A stretch of DNA of 13,571 nucleotides from contig JAUWVE010000021.1 in the NCBI GenBank assembly GCA_030617565.1, positions 1-13,571 on the forward strand, written 5' to 3'. The stretch comes from Gammaproteobacteria bacterium (lineage in GTDB: Bacteria; Pseudomonadota; Gammaproteobacteria; BMS3Bbin11). Positions within the stretch are counted from its first letter, which is position 1; each line of letters starts with the position of its first letter. Under the pieces are notes generated by a model. It did not search any database, was not told the DNA's origin, and saw nothing but the letters and a program-made list of their open reading frames with translations. The position numbers were made by a program, and so were the translations under genes. Positions 1 through 6,447 of the stretch are shown here, piece by piece.

Positions 1-183
1 ATCGGTTTTGCTTTGCTGCCATTGATGATATCGCTCAACCACGGGTGATAATTCTGACATCTCTACCGACAATTGCCGGAACTGATTCTGATCAGCAGCG
101 ACTGCAGGATCGGCCAGCAGGGCATGGATTTCTTCCAGCCGATGGCTTAGATGGTCAAGTTTTTCGGTGATTGAGGATTTCAT
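1..183 (-). CDS. prfA: Peptide chain release factor 1 (RF1), N-terminal part, cut by the window edge
   Basis: RF1 recognises UAA and UAG stop codons in the ribosomal A site and triggers peptide release. Only the first 61 codons are visible; the frame is open to position 1. The protein begins MKSSITEKLDHLSHRLEEIH, then ALLADPAVAADQNQFRQLS, which resembles the start of E. coli RF1 (MKPSIVAKLEAL) and its helical N-terminal domain; the GGQ and PAT-type motifs lie outside. It sits downstream of hemA on the same strand, the classic hemA-prfA order. The 122-bp gap is unusually long for this pair and is largely filled by a heptad inverted repeat. The ten bases before the ATG show no Shine-Dalgarno. 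Identity rests on N-terminal similarity plus synteny. Confidence 0.93.
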   Translation of the reverse strand, partial: MKSSITEKLDHLSHRLEEIHALLADPAVAADQNQFRQLSVEMSELSPVVERYHQWQQSKTD

Positions 184-193
184 GGATGAATAG

Positions 194-298
194 TTTCAAG
201 TTTCAAGCTTCAAGTTTCAAGTTTCAAGTCAAAAGAATCTGGATAAGTTTTGTAATTGCGGTGGTTCTATCTTGAAACTTGAAACTTGCGACTTGAAA
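194..298. repeat. Heptad inverted-repeat element A (TTTCAAG words)
   Basis: The left arm has five contiguous 7-nt units at 194-228 (TTTCAAG, TTTCAAG, CTTCAAG, TTTCAAG, TTTCAAG). The right arm has four at 271-298 (CTTGAAA, CTTGAAA, CTTGCGA, CTTGAAA). The right arm is the reverse complement of units 2-5 of the left arm in register, and the variant unit falls at the same place in both arms. The loop is 42 nt. The element lies within the hemA-prfA transcript, ending 10 nt before the prfA ATG. No T-run follows on the minus strand, so it is not a standard intrinsic terminator. Confidence 0.9.
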
Positions 299-305
299 TT
301 TAGAT

Positions 306-1559
306 TTATACTTTCAAATCAAACAATCGCCGGGCCGCCTCTATAACTGCCTTGTCAGCAACCAGCCCGGCCTCTTTCAGTGCGGCCGTCGGAGCATGGG
401 TGTATTTGTTGGTTAATGACCTGGCCAGTGCCTCTAAAACAACTTCGGGGTTCTCGCCGGTGGCCAGTAATTTTCGTGCTTTGTCGAGTTCTGCCTGGCG
501 CAGATGGTCGGCGTTTTCCCTTAGTGCACGGATCATCGGTACGGCATCGAGTGATTTCAGCCAGTCGACAAAGTGGCCAACCTGCAGGTCAATAATTTTT
601 TCGGCTTCTTCTGCTGCTTCACGGCGCGACTGAAGATTCTCCTCTATCACATTTTGCAGGTCATCGACGGTGTACAGAAAAACATCGCTCAGCTCACTGA
701 CTTCTGCCTCGATATCCCGGGGCACGGCAAGGTCGACCATGAATATTGGCCGGTGGCGACGTTTTTTTAATGCCTGCTCAACGGCGCCCTTTCCGAGTAT
801 CGGCAGCTGGCTGGCAGTAGAGGCGATGACGATATCGGCCTCGTGCAGGCGTGTGGGTAATTCAGCCAGGGCGATGGCTTCACCGCCGACCAGTTCAGCC
901 AGTTTCTGCGCCCGTTCAACGGTACGGTTGGAAACTATGATATGTCCGACCTGCTGCTGCGACAGGTGTTGTGCAGTCAGTTCAATAGTTTCACCAGCAC
1001 CAATCAATAACACTGTTTTCTGTGACAGGTCGGTAAAAATTTGTTTCGCCAGCTTGACAGCCGCATAGGCTACTGACACTGCGCTAGCTCCAATTTGGGT
1101 ATCCGTGCGCACCTGTTTGGCAACAGAAAAGGTATGCTGGAACAACTGGTTAAGCAACTTGCCGGTAACACCGGTCTTGTGCGCAGTAGCGAAGGCCTCT
1201 TTCATCTGGCCGAGAATCTGCGGCTCACCAAGCACCATGGAATCGAGTCCGCTGGCGACCCGAAATGCATGTCGTACAGCCTCATCACCCGGGTTGCGGT
1301 ACAGAAAAGGTTCGATATCATCGGCGTTAAGCCGATGATAATCACAGAACCATTCAACCAGACTATTTTCATTTGCCTGTTCATGACTGCAGTAAATTTC
1401 GGTACGATTACAGGTCGAAAGTATCGTGGCTTCACGTGCTCCACCGGCATCAGTGATATCTGCTAACGCGGTTACCAGGGAATCGGGGGCGAACGCAGCC
1501 TGCTCCCGAAGTTCCAGAGGAGCAGTTTTGTGGTTGATGCCAAAGTTGAACAGGTGCAT
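306..1559 (-). CDS. hemA: Glutamyl-tRNA reductase
   Basis: This cytosolic enzyme reduces Glu-tRNA(Glu) with NADPH to glutamate-1-semialdehyde, the first committed step of C5-pathway haem and tetrapyrrole synthesis. The length (417 aa) matches the family. Visible motifs are GINHKTAP at residues 7-14, the catalytic cysteine in STCNRTEIY (Cys50), GLDSMVLGEPQILGQ at 104-118, and a Rossmann NADPH site with IGAGE at 186-190. The C-terminal dimerisation helices (from about 310) are complete. The ATG at 1557-1559 is chosen because the conserved N-terminus MHLFNFGINHKTAP starts there. It is divergent from the TPR lipoprotein gene across 43 bp and is followed by prfA. A possible promoter reads TTTACA-18-TATCCT on the minus strand. 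Confidence 0.98.
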   Translation of the reverse strand: MHLFNFGINHKTAPLELREQAAFAPDSLVTALADITDAGGAREATILSTCNRTEIYCSHEQANENSLVEWFCDYHRLNADDIEPFLYRNPGDEAVRHAFRVASGLDSMVLGEPQILGQMKEAFATAHKTGVTGKLLNQLFQHTFSVAKQVRTDTQIGASAVSVAYAAVKLAKQIFTDLSQKTVLLIGAGETIELTAQHLSQQQVGHIIVSNRTVERAQKLAELVGGEAIALAELPTRLHEADIVIASTASQLPILGKGAVEQALKKRRHRPIFMVDLAVPRDIEAEVSELSDVFLYTVDDLQNVIEENLQSRREAAEEAEKIIDLQVGHFVDWLKSLDAVPMIRALRENADHLRQAELDKARKLLATGENPEVVLEALARSLTNKYTHAPTAALKEAGLVADKAVIEAARRLFDLKV

Positions 1560-1573
1560 GATGCCTATATTAT
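1546..1573 (+). promoter_or_regulatory. Candidate sigma-70 promoter of the TPR lipoprotein gene
   Basis: TTGAAC (1546-1551) and TATTAT (1568-1573) are spaced by 16 bp. The -35 lies inside the 5' end of hemA, and the predicted start near 1580 coincides with that of the divergent hemA promoter. If both are real, the two would compete for polymerase. Assigned by eye only. Confidence 0.3.
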
Positions 1574-1586
1574 TGCCTAAATATTC

Positions 1587-1616
1587 AGGATAGAACCGAA
1601 CATTGTCTCTTGTAAA
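1587..1616 (-). promoter_or_regulatory. Candidate sigma-70 promoter of hemA
   Basis: On the minus strand, TTTACA (1611-1616) and TATCCT (1587-1592) are separated by 18 bp, which predicts a start near 1580 and a leader of about 20 nt. The -35 matches the consensus at 5/6 positions, the -10 at 4/6. It overlaps the start of the divergent TPR gene. Assigned by eye only. Confidence 0.35.
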
Positions 1617-3393
1617 TAGAATCTGTCAAGCCGTGTCATCGTTTACATTGCTTGCATCGCTTGTACTTGTCTCAGCCACATTTACCTCCTGTGCCAGTAG
1701 CTCCGTCAAAAAGAACACGACTGACGCAGCGACAAAGGAACCCGTACAGGCAGAGACCGATGCAGCAACCAGACCGCAAAACCTGCCAGATGTCGAACTC
1801 ACTTCCGAACTGATGTACAAGCTATTGCTGTCCGACATTGCCCGCCAGCAGAACATCAATGATCTTGCACTGGCGGCTCTGGTTGATACGGCAACTGAAA
1901 CTCGCGACCCCCGGCTGGCTGCCCAGGCAACCCGTCAGGCCGTGTCTTCGTCTCAGTATGGCATTGCAATTCAAATGGCCCAACTATGGCTGGAACTTGC
2001 ACCAGACAACATTGATGTCTACCAGACACTGGGCAATCTTCTGATTGTTGAAAACCAGCCAGAGCGTGCTTTGGCCTATTATAGCAAAGCTCTGGCTTTA
2101 GCAGACGAAAATAACCGCAGCCAGCTACTGAAACAAATTAGCAACACCCTGATTCGTTACGGCAGCCAGCAGCAGGCTCTCGAATTAATCGACAAGCTTG
2201 CGACTGAATACCCCGACTCAGCCGATGTGGCGTTGGCTCATGCAAGCGTCGCCAGCAAGCTCAAAGAATATGGCATTGCAGCCACTGCCATTGACCGTAC
2301 ACTGTCTCTCGACCCGGACAGCATCAACGCCGCTACGTTTAAGTTCGGGCTGTTGCTGCTTAATAAAAAAACCAGCGAAGCAGAGCAGTTTGCCAGCAGC
2401 TTTCTGAAAAAATATCCCACGGCCATTCTGCTTCGCACGGCGCTGGCCAGGCACTACCTGGAGACTAACAAGCTTAAGCAGGCAGAAAGAGAATACCTGG
2501 TCATACATAAGCAGGACGAAACCTCCATTATTGCGCCGATGGCGCTGGCACTGATACGGATCGATAGCGGAAAACTGGACGATGCAACAAAGTATCTCGA
2601 GAAGGTGCTGCTACTGCAACCGGATAATGATCTGGCGCGGCTCTACCTCGGCGATATTGCGGCGCAGCAGAAAAAACTTGATGATGCTATCCAGTGGTAT
2701 CGCTCTGTTACTGAGAAAGATCAGTTGTTCAAAGCCCGGTTACGTCTGGTTGACGTCATCATGCAGCGAGACGGTATCGATGCAGCTATGCGTGAGCTTG
2801 AAGCTATGCACGCCGAAAACCCCAGCCAGCAGGTAGGCATCATCCTGCTACAGCACGATCTATTACTAGAGGCCGGACGTGATGATGAAGCGCTGCAGAT
2901 TATTAACCTCGCCCTGGCGGATAGCCCGGATGACTTAGATCTGCTTTATGCCAGGGCCATGATTGCTGCACGCCGGGAAGATGTTGCTGGTCTGGAAAAA
3001 GATTTACAACATGTACTTAAAATTGAGCCCGACCATGCGCAGGCACTGAATGCCTATGGCTTTACTCTGGCAGACCTGACGGATCGTTATAGCGAAGCCT
3101 ATGCACTAATCCAGGCAGCGCTGAAACAAAAACCCGGTGACCCCTTTATCCTCGACAGCATGGGCTGGGTAGAGTACCGGAGGGGAAATTTAAGCGTAGC
3201 CGAAGACTATCTGCGCAGGGCGCTGGCTAAGCGAAATGATCAGGAGATCGCCTCCCATCTTGTTGAAGTACTGCTGGCCGCAGGTAAGGTACGTGAGGCG
3301 AGAACGGTCTGGGCGAAAGCGACTAAGAAATTCCCGGATAGTGAGAAATTACAAGCGGTAGGTGAAAAACTGAAGGGGAAAGGTGAAAGGTGA
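1603..3393 (+). CDS. lbcA: TPR-repeat outer-membrane lipoprotein, LbcA-like
   Basis: The 596-aa protein has a lipoprotein signal peptide (hydrophobic stretch about 11-26, lipobox FTSC with Cys30; Phe at -3 is less usual) and then a Ser/Thr/Ala-rich linker. From about residue 65 to 580 it is helical TPR repeats, for example APDNIDVYQTLGNLLIVENQ and LQPDNDLARLYLGDIAAQQ. In Pseudomonas aeruginosa the gene between hemA and lolB is PA4667, the lipoprotein LbcA that binds and activates the periplasmic protease CtpA, which degrades peptidoglycan cross-link hydrolases. Assignment here is by architecture and synteny. The start is TTG at 1603: an in-frame stop lies at 1591-1593, no ATG precedes the signal peptide, and AGGA at 1587-1590 is a distant Shine-Dalgarno. 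The last residues (KLKGKGER) are encoded by a heptad repeat array that supplies the stop codon. Confidence 0.88.
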   Translation: MSLVNRICQAVSSFTLLASLVLVSATFTSCASSSVKKNTTDAATKEPVQAETDAATRPQNLPDVELTSELMYKLLLSDIARQQNINDLALAALVDTATETRDPRLAAQATRQAVSSSQYGIAIQMAQLWLELAPDNIDVYQTLGNLLIVENQPERALAYYSKALALADENNRSQLLKQISNTLIRYGSQQQALELIDKLATEYPDSADVALAHASVASKLKEYGIAATAIDRTLSLDPDSINAATFKFGLLLLNKKTSEAEQFASSFLKKYPTAILLRTALARHYLETNKLKQAEREYLVIHKQDETSIIAPMALALIRIDSGKLDDATKYLEKVLLLQPDNDLARLYLGDIAAQQKKLDDAIQWYRSVTEKDQLFKARLRLVDVIMQRDGIDAAMRELEAMHAENPSQQVGIILLQHDLLLEAGRDDEALQIINLALADSPDDLDLLYARAMIAARREDVAGLEKDLQHVLKIEPDHAQALNAYGFTLADLTDRYSEAYALIQAALKQKPGDPFILDSMGWVEYRRGNLSVAEDYLRRALAKRNDQEIASHLVEVLLAAGKVREARTVWAKATKKFPDSEKLQAVGEKLKGKGER

Positions 3394-3396
3394 AAG
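3372..3396. repeat. Heptad array at the 3' end of the TPR gene (AAAGGTG words)
   Basis: The units GAAGGGG, AAAGGTG, AAAGGTG and a partial AAAG run in 7-nt register across the last codons and TGA stop of the TPR lipoprotein gene. The following gap contains a TTTTACG TTTTA word (about 3401-3413) like those at 11579-11599. No matching inverted arm is found nearby, so this looks like a half element. Confidence 0.7.
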
Positions 3397-3489
3397 AATA
3401 TTTTACGTTTTAATGTAGTTCGAGTTTATGCTAAAGATTAATGGTGAAAGTTTAAAGGCTGGCACGATAATGATGGATTTAATTTTATC

Positions 3490-3542
3490 TGTAGGTGCGA
3501 ATTCATTCGCACAAATTTTGTCCGAATAAATTCGAACCGACA
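3490..3542. repeat. REP-like inverted pair (GTAG-head hairpins) upstream of lolB
   Basis: Two 23-nt units face each other across a 7-nt AT spacer (3513-3519). The left unit (3490-3512) has the head TGTAG followed by a perfect 7-bp hairpin, GTGCGAA/TTCGCAC, with the loop TTCA. The right unit (3520-3542, read on the minus strand) starts TGTCGG and has the same hairpin plan with one stem mismatch; the units differ at 4 of 23 positions. A tetranucleotide head plus short hairpin in inverted pairs is the layout of REP/BIME elements, which in gammaproteobacteria are mobilised by RAYT transposases. No RAYT gene is in the window. The right end lies 14 nt from the lolB TTG. Confidence 0.8.
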
Positions 3543-3556
3543 ATATTGCCTCCGAT

Positions 3557-4198
3557 TTGGTCTTGATCTTGAAATTTGTACCCAAATTCACCATCGCCTT
3601 ATTTCTATCAGCTGCTGTTTTGCTGCTAGGCGCCTGCGCCAGCAAGCCTATAAAGATGGAAGCAGACTCAGACTGGCAGTCCCGGCAGGCTGCTCTCGCT
3701 GATATCGACAACTGGAAAATGCACGCTCGTATTGGCCTGCGCGGCATGGATCGCAGCGGCAGCGCCTCCCTGATATGGGTTGAAACACCCGAACTACGCA
3801 ATCTACGCCTGTTGGGCCCGCTTGGTGGCGGCCTGGTTCTGCTACAACAAGATGCCGCAGGGGTCTCTATACAGGACAGCAGGGGCAGGGTCTGGCACGC
3901 ACAGGATGCCGGTGAACTGATCTATCAAGTCACCGGCTGGCAAATCCCTGTTTCCGGCCTGCGCTGGTGGCTACTGGGTTTGACTGAACCCGGCAGCAAG
4001 GCAGAATCCAGCCTGGATTCTGCGCATCGTCTGGTTAGCGTCCAACAAGCCGGCTGGAAAGTGTCGCTGGATAAATACGCCCTGTTTGGAGATCATGAAC
4101 TGCCGACATCGATAGTGATGGAAACTATGGCTGATCGTGAGGATAGGCGGTATATTCGAGTGAAAGTGATTGTTAAGGAATTCGAACTGAACGACTAA
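3557..4198 (+). CDS. lolB: Outer-membrane lipoprotein receptor LolB
   Basis: LolB is itself a lipoprotein. It accepts lipoproteins from the periplasmic carrier LolA and inserts them into the inner leaflet of the outer membrane. The 213-aa product has a signal peptide ending in a textbook lipobox, LLGAC (Cys27), and then the LolB-like segments WKMHARIGLRGMDRSGSASL (about 54-73), ELRNLRLLGPLGGGLVLLQQ and a tryptophan-rich stretch VTGWQIPVSGLRWWLLGL. The position between the TPR lipoprotein gene and ispE agrees with Pseudomonas. No in-frame ATG lies between the upstream stop (3527-3529) and the lipobox; TTG codons at 3557, 3563 and 3569 are the candidates, and 3569 gives the best signal peptide (MKFVPKF). 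No clear Shine-Dalgarno is visible, and the REP-like pair sits where one might be expected. Confidence 0.92.
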   Translation: MVLILKFVPKFTIALFLSAAVLLLGACASKPIKMEADSDWQSRQAALADIDNWKMHARIGLRGMDRSGSASLIWVETPELRNLRLLGPLGGGLVLLQQDAAGVSIQDSRGRVWHAQDAGELIYQVTGWQIPVSGLRWWLLGLTEPGSKAESSLDSAHRLVSVQQAGWKVSLDKYALFGDHELPTSIVMETMADREDRRYIRVKVIVKEFELND

Positions 4199-4223
4199 AG
4201 ACTCAGTATAATAATGAAATGAA

Positions 4224-4385
4224 TGTGGGAGGCGCGCCCTCGCGGCGAATTTTTTTAAATTCAGGAAAAGGCTTAAGGAGGCAAGGAGAATTGAATTTCT
4301 AGTAGATTTCTCTTAGGTTTTACCTTTTACTTTTTCCCTTTAACCTTTCCTGCTAATTATTCGCCGCGAGGGCGCGCCTCCCACA
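4224..4385. repeat. Composite element: perfect 27-bp REP-like inverted arms enclosing heptad arms
   Basis: The arms 4224-4250 and 4359-4385 are perfect reverse complements of 27 nt. Each starts TGTGGGAGGCGCGCCC (read inward) and ends CGGCGAAT, a GTGG-head REP-like sequence with an internal GGCGCGCC palindrome. The 108 nt between them hold a second, weaker inverted repeat in 7-nt steps. On the right are TTTTACC, TTTTACT, TTTTCCC, TTTAACC and TTTCCTG (4318-4352). On the left are CAGGAAA, AGGCTTA, AGGAGGC and AAGGAGA (4262-4289). CAGGAAA and TTTCCTG pair perfectly. The element fills most of the 230-bp lolB-ispE gap; nothing else is recognised there. Confidence 0.88.
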
Positions 4386-4428
4386 AGGTCAAACACAGCA
4401 AATAGACAAATTACTGAAAACTGGATTA

Positions 4429-5277
4429 ATGCTAACCCTCCCCGCCCCTGCCAAAATAAACCTGTTCCTGCATATCACGGGGCGTCGTGCTGACGGTTAT
4501 CATGAATTACAGACGGTGTTTCAGTTCCTTGATTTGCAGGATGAAATTACTCTTTCTGCCCGCCCTGATACACAAATTCGACGTCTGACCCAATGGGCTG
4601 ATGTGGCGGAAGAGGATGACCTGATGGTAAAAGCCGCGCACCGCCTCGCTGAACATGCCGGGATCACATCCGGGGTTGATATCAGAATTGAAAAAAATAT
4701 TCCGATGGGTGCCGGACTCGGTGGCGGCAGCTCAGATGCGGCCACGGTGCTTTGTGGTTTGAATCGCCTGTGGGGCCTCGATTTATCGAAGGACACATTA
4801 GCCAGAATTGGCCAGAAGCTCGGGGCTGATGTGCCAGTTTTTATTCATGGGCATGCGGCCTGGGCTGAAGGGACTGGCGAAATTCTGACTTCCATTGACC
4901 CAGCTGAAGATCTATATCTGCTGATTGTGCCTCCGCTACACGTCTCTACAGCGGAAATTTTCAGTCATCCCGCATTGACACGCGATAGTTCGCCAATCAA
5001 AATACCCGACTTTCTTGAAGGGCAAGGACATAACGACCTTGAAACAGTAGTCAGGCAGCAATATCCCGACGTGGATAAGGTCATGAACTGGCTACAGCAA
5101 TTTGCCAGGGCACGCATGACTGGAACCGGTGCAGGTGTATTTATTTCGCCAGAATCAACCAGCGATGCGAAAAGAATTGCACAGCAGGTTCCTGCCAGCT
5201 GGCAGTGTTTTGTTACGCAGGGTTTAAATTCAAGCCCGCTATATGATCGGTTGTCAACCTTTACGAATGGGGTGTAG
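4429..5277 (+). CDS. ispE: 4-diphosphocytidyl-2-C-methyl-D-erythritol kinase
   Basis: IspE is a cytosolic GHMP-family kinase that phosphorylates CDP-methylerythritol at the 2-hydroxyl, step four of the MEP isoprenoid pathway. The 282-aa length is typical. Visible features are PAPAKINLFLHITGRRADGYHEL at the N-terminus (Lys9), the glycine-rich phosphate loop PMGAGLGGGSSDAA at 92-105, the catalytic aspartate in LGADVPVF (Asp134) and a C-terminal GHMP segment ARMTGTGAGVFI. The ATG at 4429 is chosen because the family N-terminus begins there, although no Shine-Dalgarno is evident. The reading frame runs into tRNA-Gln: the final Gly-Val-stop codons are tRNA bases, a 10-nt overlap on the same strand. 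The gene probably shares a transcript with tRNA-Gln and prs. Confidence 0.97.
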   Translation: MLTLPAPAKINLFLHITGRRADGYHELQTVFQFLDLQDEITLSARPDTQIRRLTQWADVAEEDDLMVKAAHRLAEHAGITSGVDIRIEKNIPMGAGLGGGSSDAATVLCGLNRLWGLDLSKDTLARIGQKLGADVPVFIHGHAAWAEGTGEILTSIDPAEDLYLLIVPPLHVSTAEIFSHPALTRDSSPIKIPDFLEGQGHNDLETVVRQQYPDVDKVMNWLQQFARARMTGTGAGVFISPESTSDAKRIAQQVPASWQCFVTQGLNSSPLYDRLSTFTNGV

Positions 5278-5342
5278 CCAAGCGGTAAGGCACTGGATTT
5301 TGATTCCAGCATGCACAGGTTCGAATCCTGTCACCCCAGCCA
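5268..5342 (+). tRNA. tRNA-Gln (anticodon TTG)
   Basis: A complete cloverleaf is visible. The acceptor stem is TGGGGTG (5268-5274) with CACCCCA (5332-5338), the discriminator is G5339, and CCA (5340-5342) is encoded. The anticodon stem CTGGA/TCCAG encloses the loop TTTTGAT, giving anticodon TTG (5300-5302) for glutamine CAA. The T arm ACAGG-TTCGAAT-CCTGT is intact. Placement between ispE and prs is conserved in related gammaproteobacteria. Its first ten bases are also the 3' end of ispE, whose TAG stop is formed by tRNA bases 8-10. Confidence 0.97.
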
Positions 5343-5373
5343 TCATTTAAGCAGTACAGTCGTCACTTTTAAT

Positions 5374-5378
5374 AGGAG
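5374..5378 (+). promoter_or_regulatory. Shine-Dalgarno AGGAG that fixes the prs TTG start
   Basis: AGGAG lies 7 nt before TTG 5386-5388. The next in-frame ATG (5401) would be 22 nt away, too far for normal initiation. This supports TTG as the prs start. Confidence 0.8.
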
Positions 5379-5385
5379 CAGACTT

Positions 5386-6333
5386 TTGCCAAACGATGAC
5401 ATGATAGTCCTTTCAGGTTCGGGTAACCCTGAGCTCAGCACAGAAGTCTGCCAACGCCTGGGTATAAGACAGGGCAAGGCCATAGTTGACACCTTCAGTG
5501 ACGGTGAAATCCAGATTGAGATACTGGACAATGTACGTGGCCGTGATGTTTTCATTTTACAGTCGGTCTGTCCGCCCTGTAATGACAATCTGATGGAATT
5601 ATTGCTGTTGATCGATGCCTGCAAACGCTCGGCGGCCGGTCGCATCACCGCCGTGGTTCCTTATCTCGGATATGCACGACAGGACCGTCGGCCTCGCTCG
5701 CAGCGCACGCCGATCTCTGCACGCCTGGTGGCTGACATGATCTCAAGGGCCGGCGCCAATCATGTACTGACTGTAGACATCCATGCAGACCAGATCGTCG
5801 GCTTCTTCGATATTCCCACCGATAATATCTACGCCCTACCGGTACTGCTCGGTGATGTCTGGCGTCACAGCGATGACAGCCTGATGGTCGTCTCACCCGA
5901 TGTCGGTGGTGTGGTTCGTGCCCGCGCGCTGGCCAAACCGCTGGAGGCAGACCTCGCCATTATTGACAAACGTCGCCCGAAAGCCAATGTTGCCAAGGTA
6001 ATGAACATAATCGGTGATGTAGAAGGCAGAAACTGCGTCATCATCGACGACCTGGTTGATACAGCTAATACCCTCTGCGAGGCAGCCAGTGCACTGAAAA
6101 AGCGCGGTGCCAGCCGGGTTTCCGCCTGCTGTACCCACCCTATCCTGTCCGGCCCTGCAGTCGAACGCATCAGCAATTCCGAGTTGGATGAACTGGTTGT
6201 CACCAATACCGTACCACTGTCAGAGGATGCGGCGGCCTGTAACAAAATTCGTCAGCTCAGTATTGCCGATCTATTGGCAGAAACCATGCGCCGGATATAT
6301 AACCAGGAGTCGGTTAGTTCGCTCTTCTATTGA
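5386..6333 (+). CDS. prs: Ribose-phosphate pyrophosphokinase (PRPP synthetase)
   Basis: Prs transfers pyrophosphate from ATP to ribose-5-phosphate to make PRPP, the precursor of purines, pyrimidines, histidine, tryptophan and NAD. The TTG start gives 315 aa, the same length as the E. coli enzyme, and an N-terminus (MPNDDMIVLSGSGNPEL) that lines up with MPDMKLFAGNATPEL. The frame is open further upstream into the tRNA, but that extension has no homology value. Motifs are FSDGEIQIEILDNVRG (37-52), YARQDRR (96-102), DIHADQIVGFF (131-141), the flexible loop with IIDKRRPKAN (192-201) and the PRPP-binding loop IIDDLVDTANTL (219-230), which has TANT where E. coli has TGGT. It lies directly after tRNA-Gln. 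Confidence 0.97.
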   Translation: MPNDDMIVLSGSGNPELSTEVCQRLGIRQGKAIVDTFSDGEIQIEILDNVRGRDVFILQSVCPPCNDNLMELLLLIDACKRSAAGRITAVVPYLGYARQDRRPRSQRTPISARLVADMISRAGANHVLTVDIHADQIVGFFDIPTDNIYALPVLLGDVWRHSDDSLMVVSPDVGGVVRARALAKPLEADLAIIDKRRPKANVAKVMNIIGDVEGRNCVIIDDLVDTANTLCEAASALKKRGASRVSACCTHPILSGPAVERISNSELDELVVTNTVPLSEDAAACNKIRQLSIADLLAETMRRIYNQESVSSLFY

Positions 6334-6336
6334 AGA

Positions 6337-6404
6337 AGTTCCAGGTCAAAAGTTCCAAGCTCCAGGTAAAACACCAGATAGCTTGGAACTTTTGACCTGG
6401 AACT
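6337..6404. repeat. Heptad inverted-repeat element C with a perfect 24-bp stem
   Basis: 6337-6360 and 6381-6404 are exact reverse complements (24 bp) around a 20-nt loop. The arms read in 7-nt words: TTCCAGG, TCAAAAG, TTCCAAG, CTCCAGG on the left; CTTGGAA, CTTTTGA, CCTGGAA, CTTGGAA on the right (the last unit runs to 6409). It begins 3 nt after the prs stop and ends just before the rplY promoter. No immediate T-run follows on the plus strand, so intrinsic termination is uncertain, though so strong a stem could still attenuate read-through or block 3' exonucleases. Confidence 0.92.
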
Positions 6405-6425
6405 TGGAACTATTATCCCGTTTTC

Positions 6426-6434
6426 TGTTATAAT
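6426..6434 (+). promoter_or_regulatory. Extended -10 promoter of rplY
   Basis: TG, one base, then TATAAT (6429-6434) is a consensus extended -10. The only -35-like hexamer, TTGGAA (6404-6409), is 19 bp upstream and lies in the last heptad of repeat element C. Transcription would start near 6441 and give a leader of about 60 nt. Confidence 0.65.
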
Positions 6435-6447
6435 CCACGCCCTTTTT

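Noticed and set aside
194..298. CRISPR array
   Set aside because: Units are 7 nt, contiguous without spacers, and arranged as an inverted pair; there are no cas genes.
3403..3801. 132-codon minus-strand frame across the lolB start and upstream gap
   Set aside because: It runs through the REP-like pair and antisense to lolB, with no motif or start signal of its own.
5311..5385. N-terminal extension of prs into tRNA-Gln
   Set aside because: The extension translates tRNA sequence and a leader. The TTG at 5386 with AGGAG gives the standard 315-aa enzyme.
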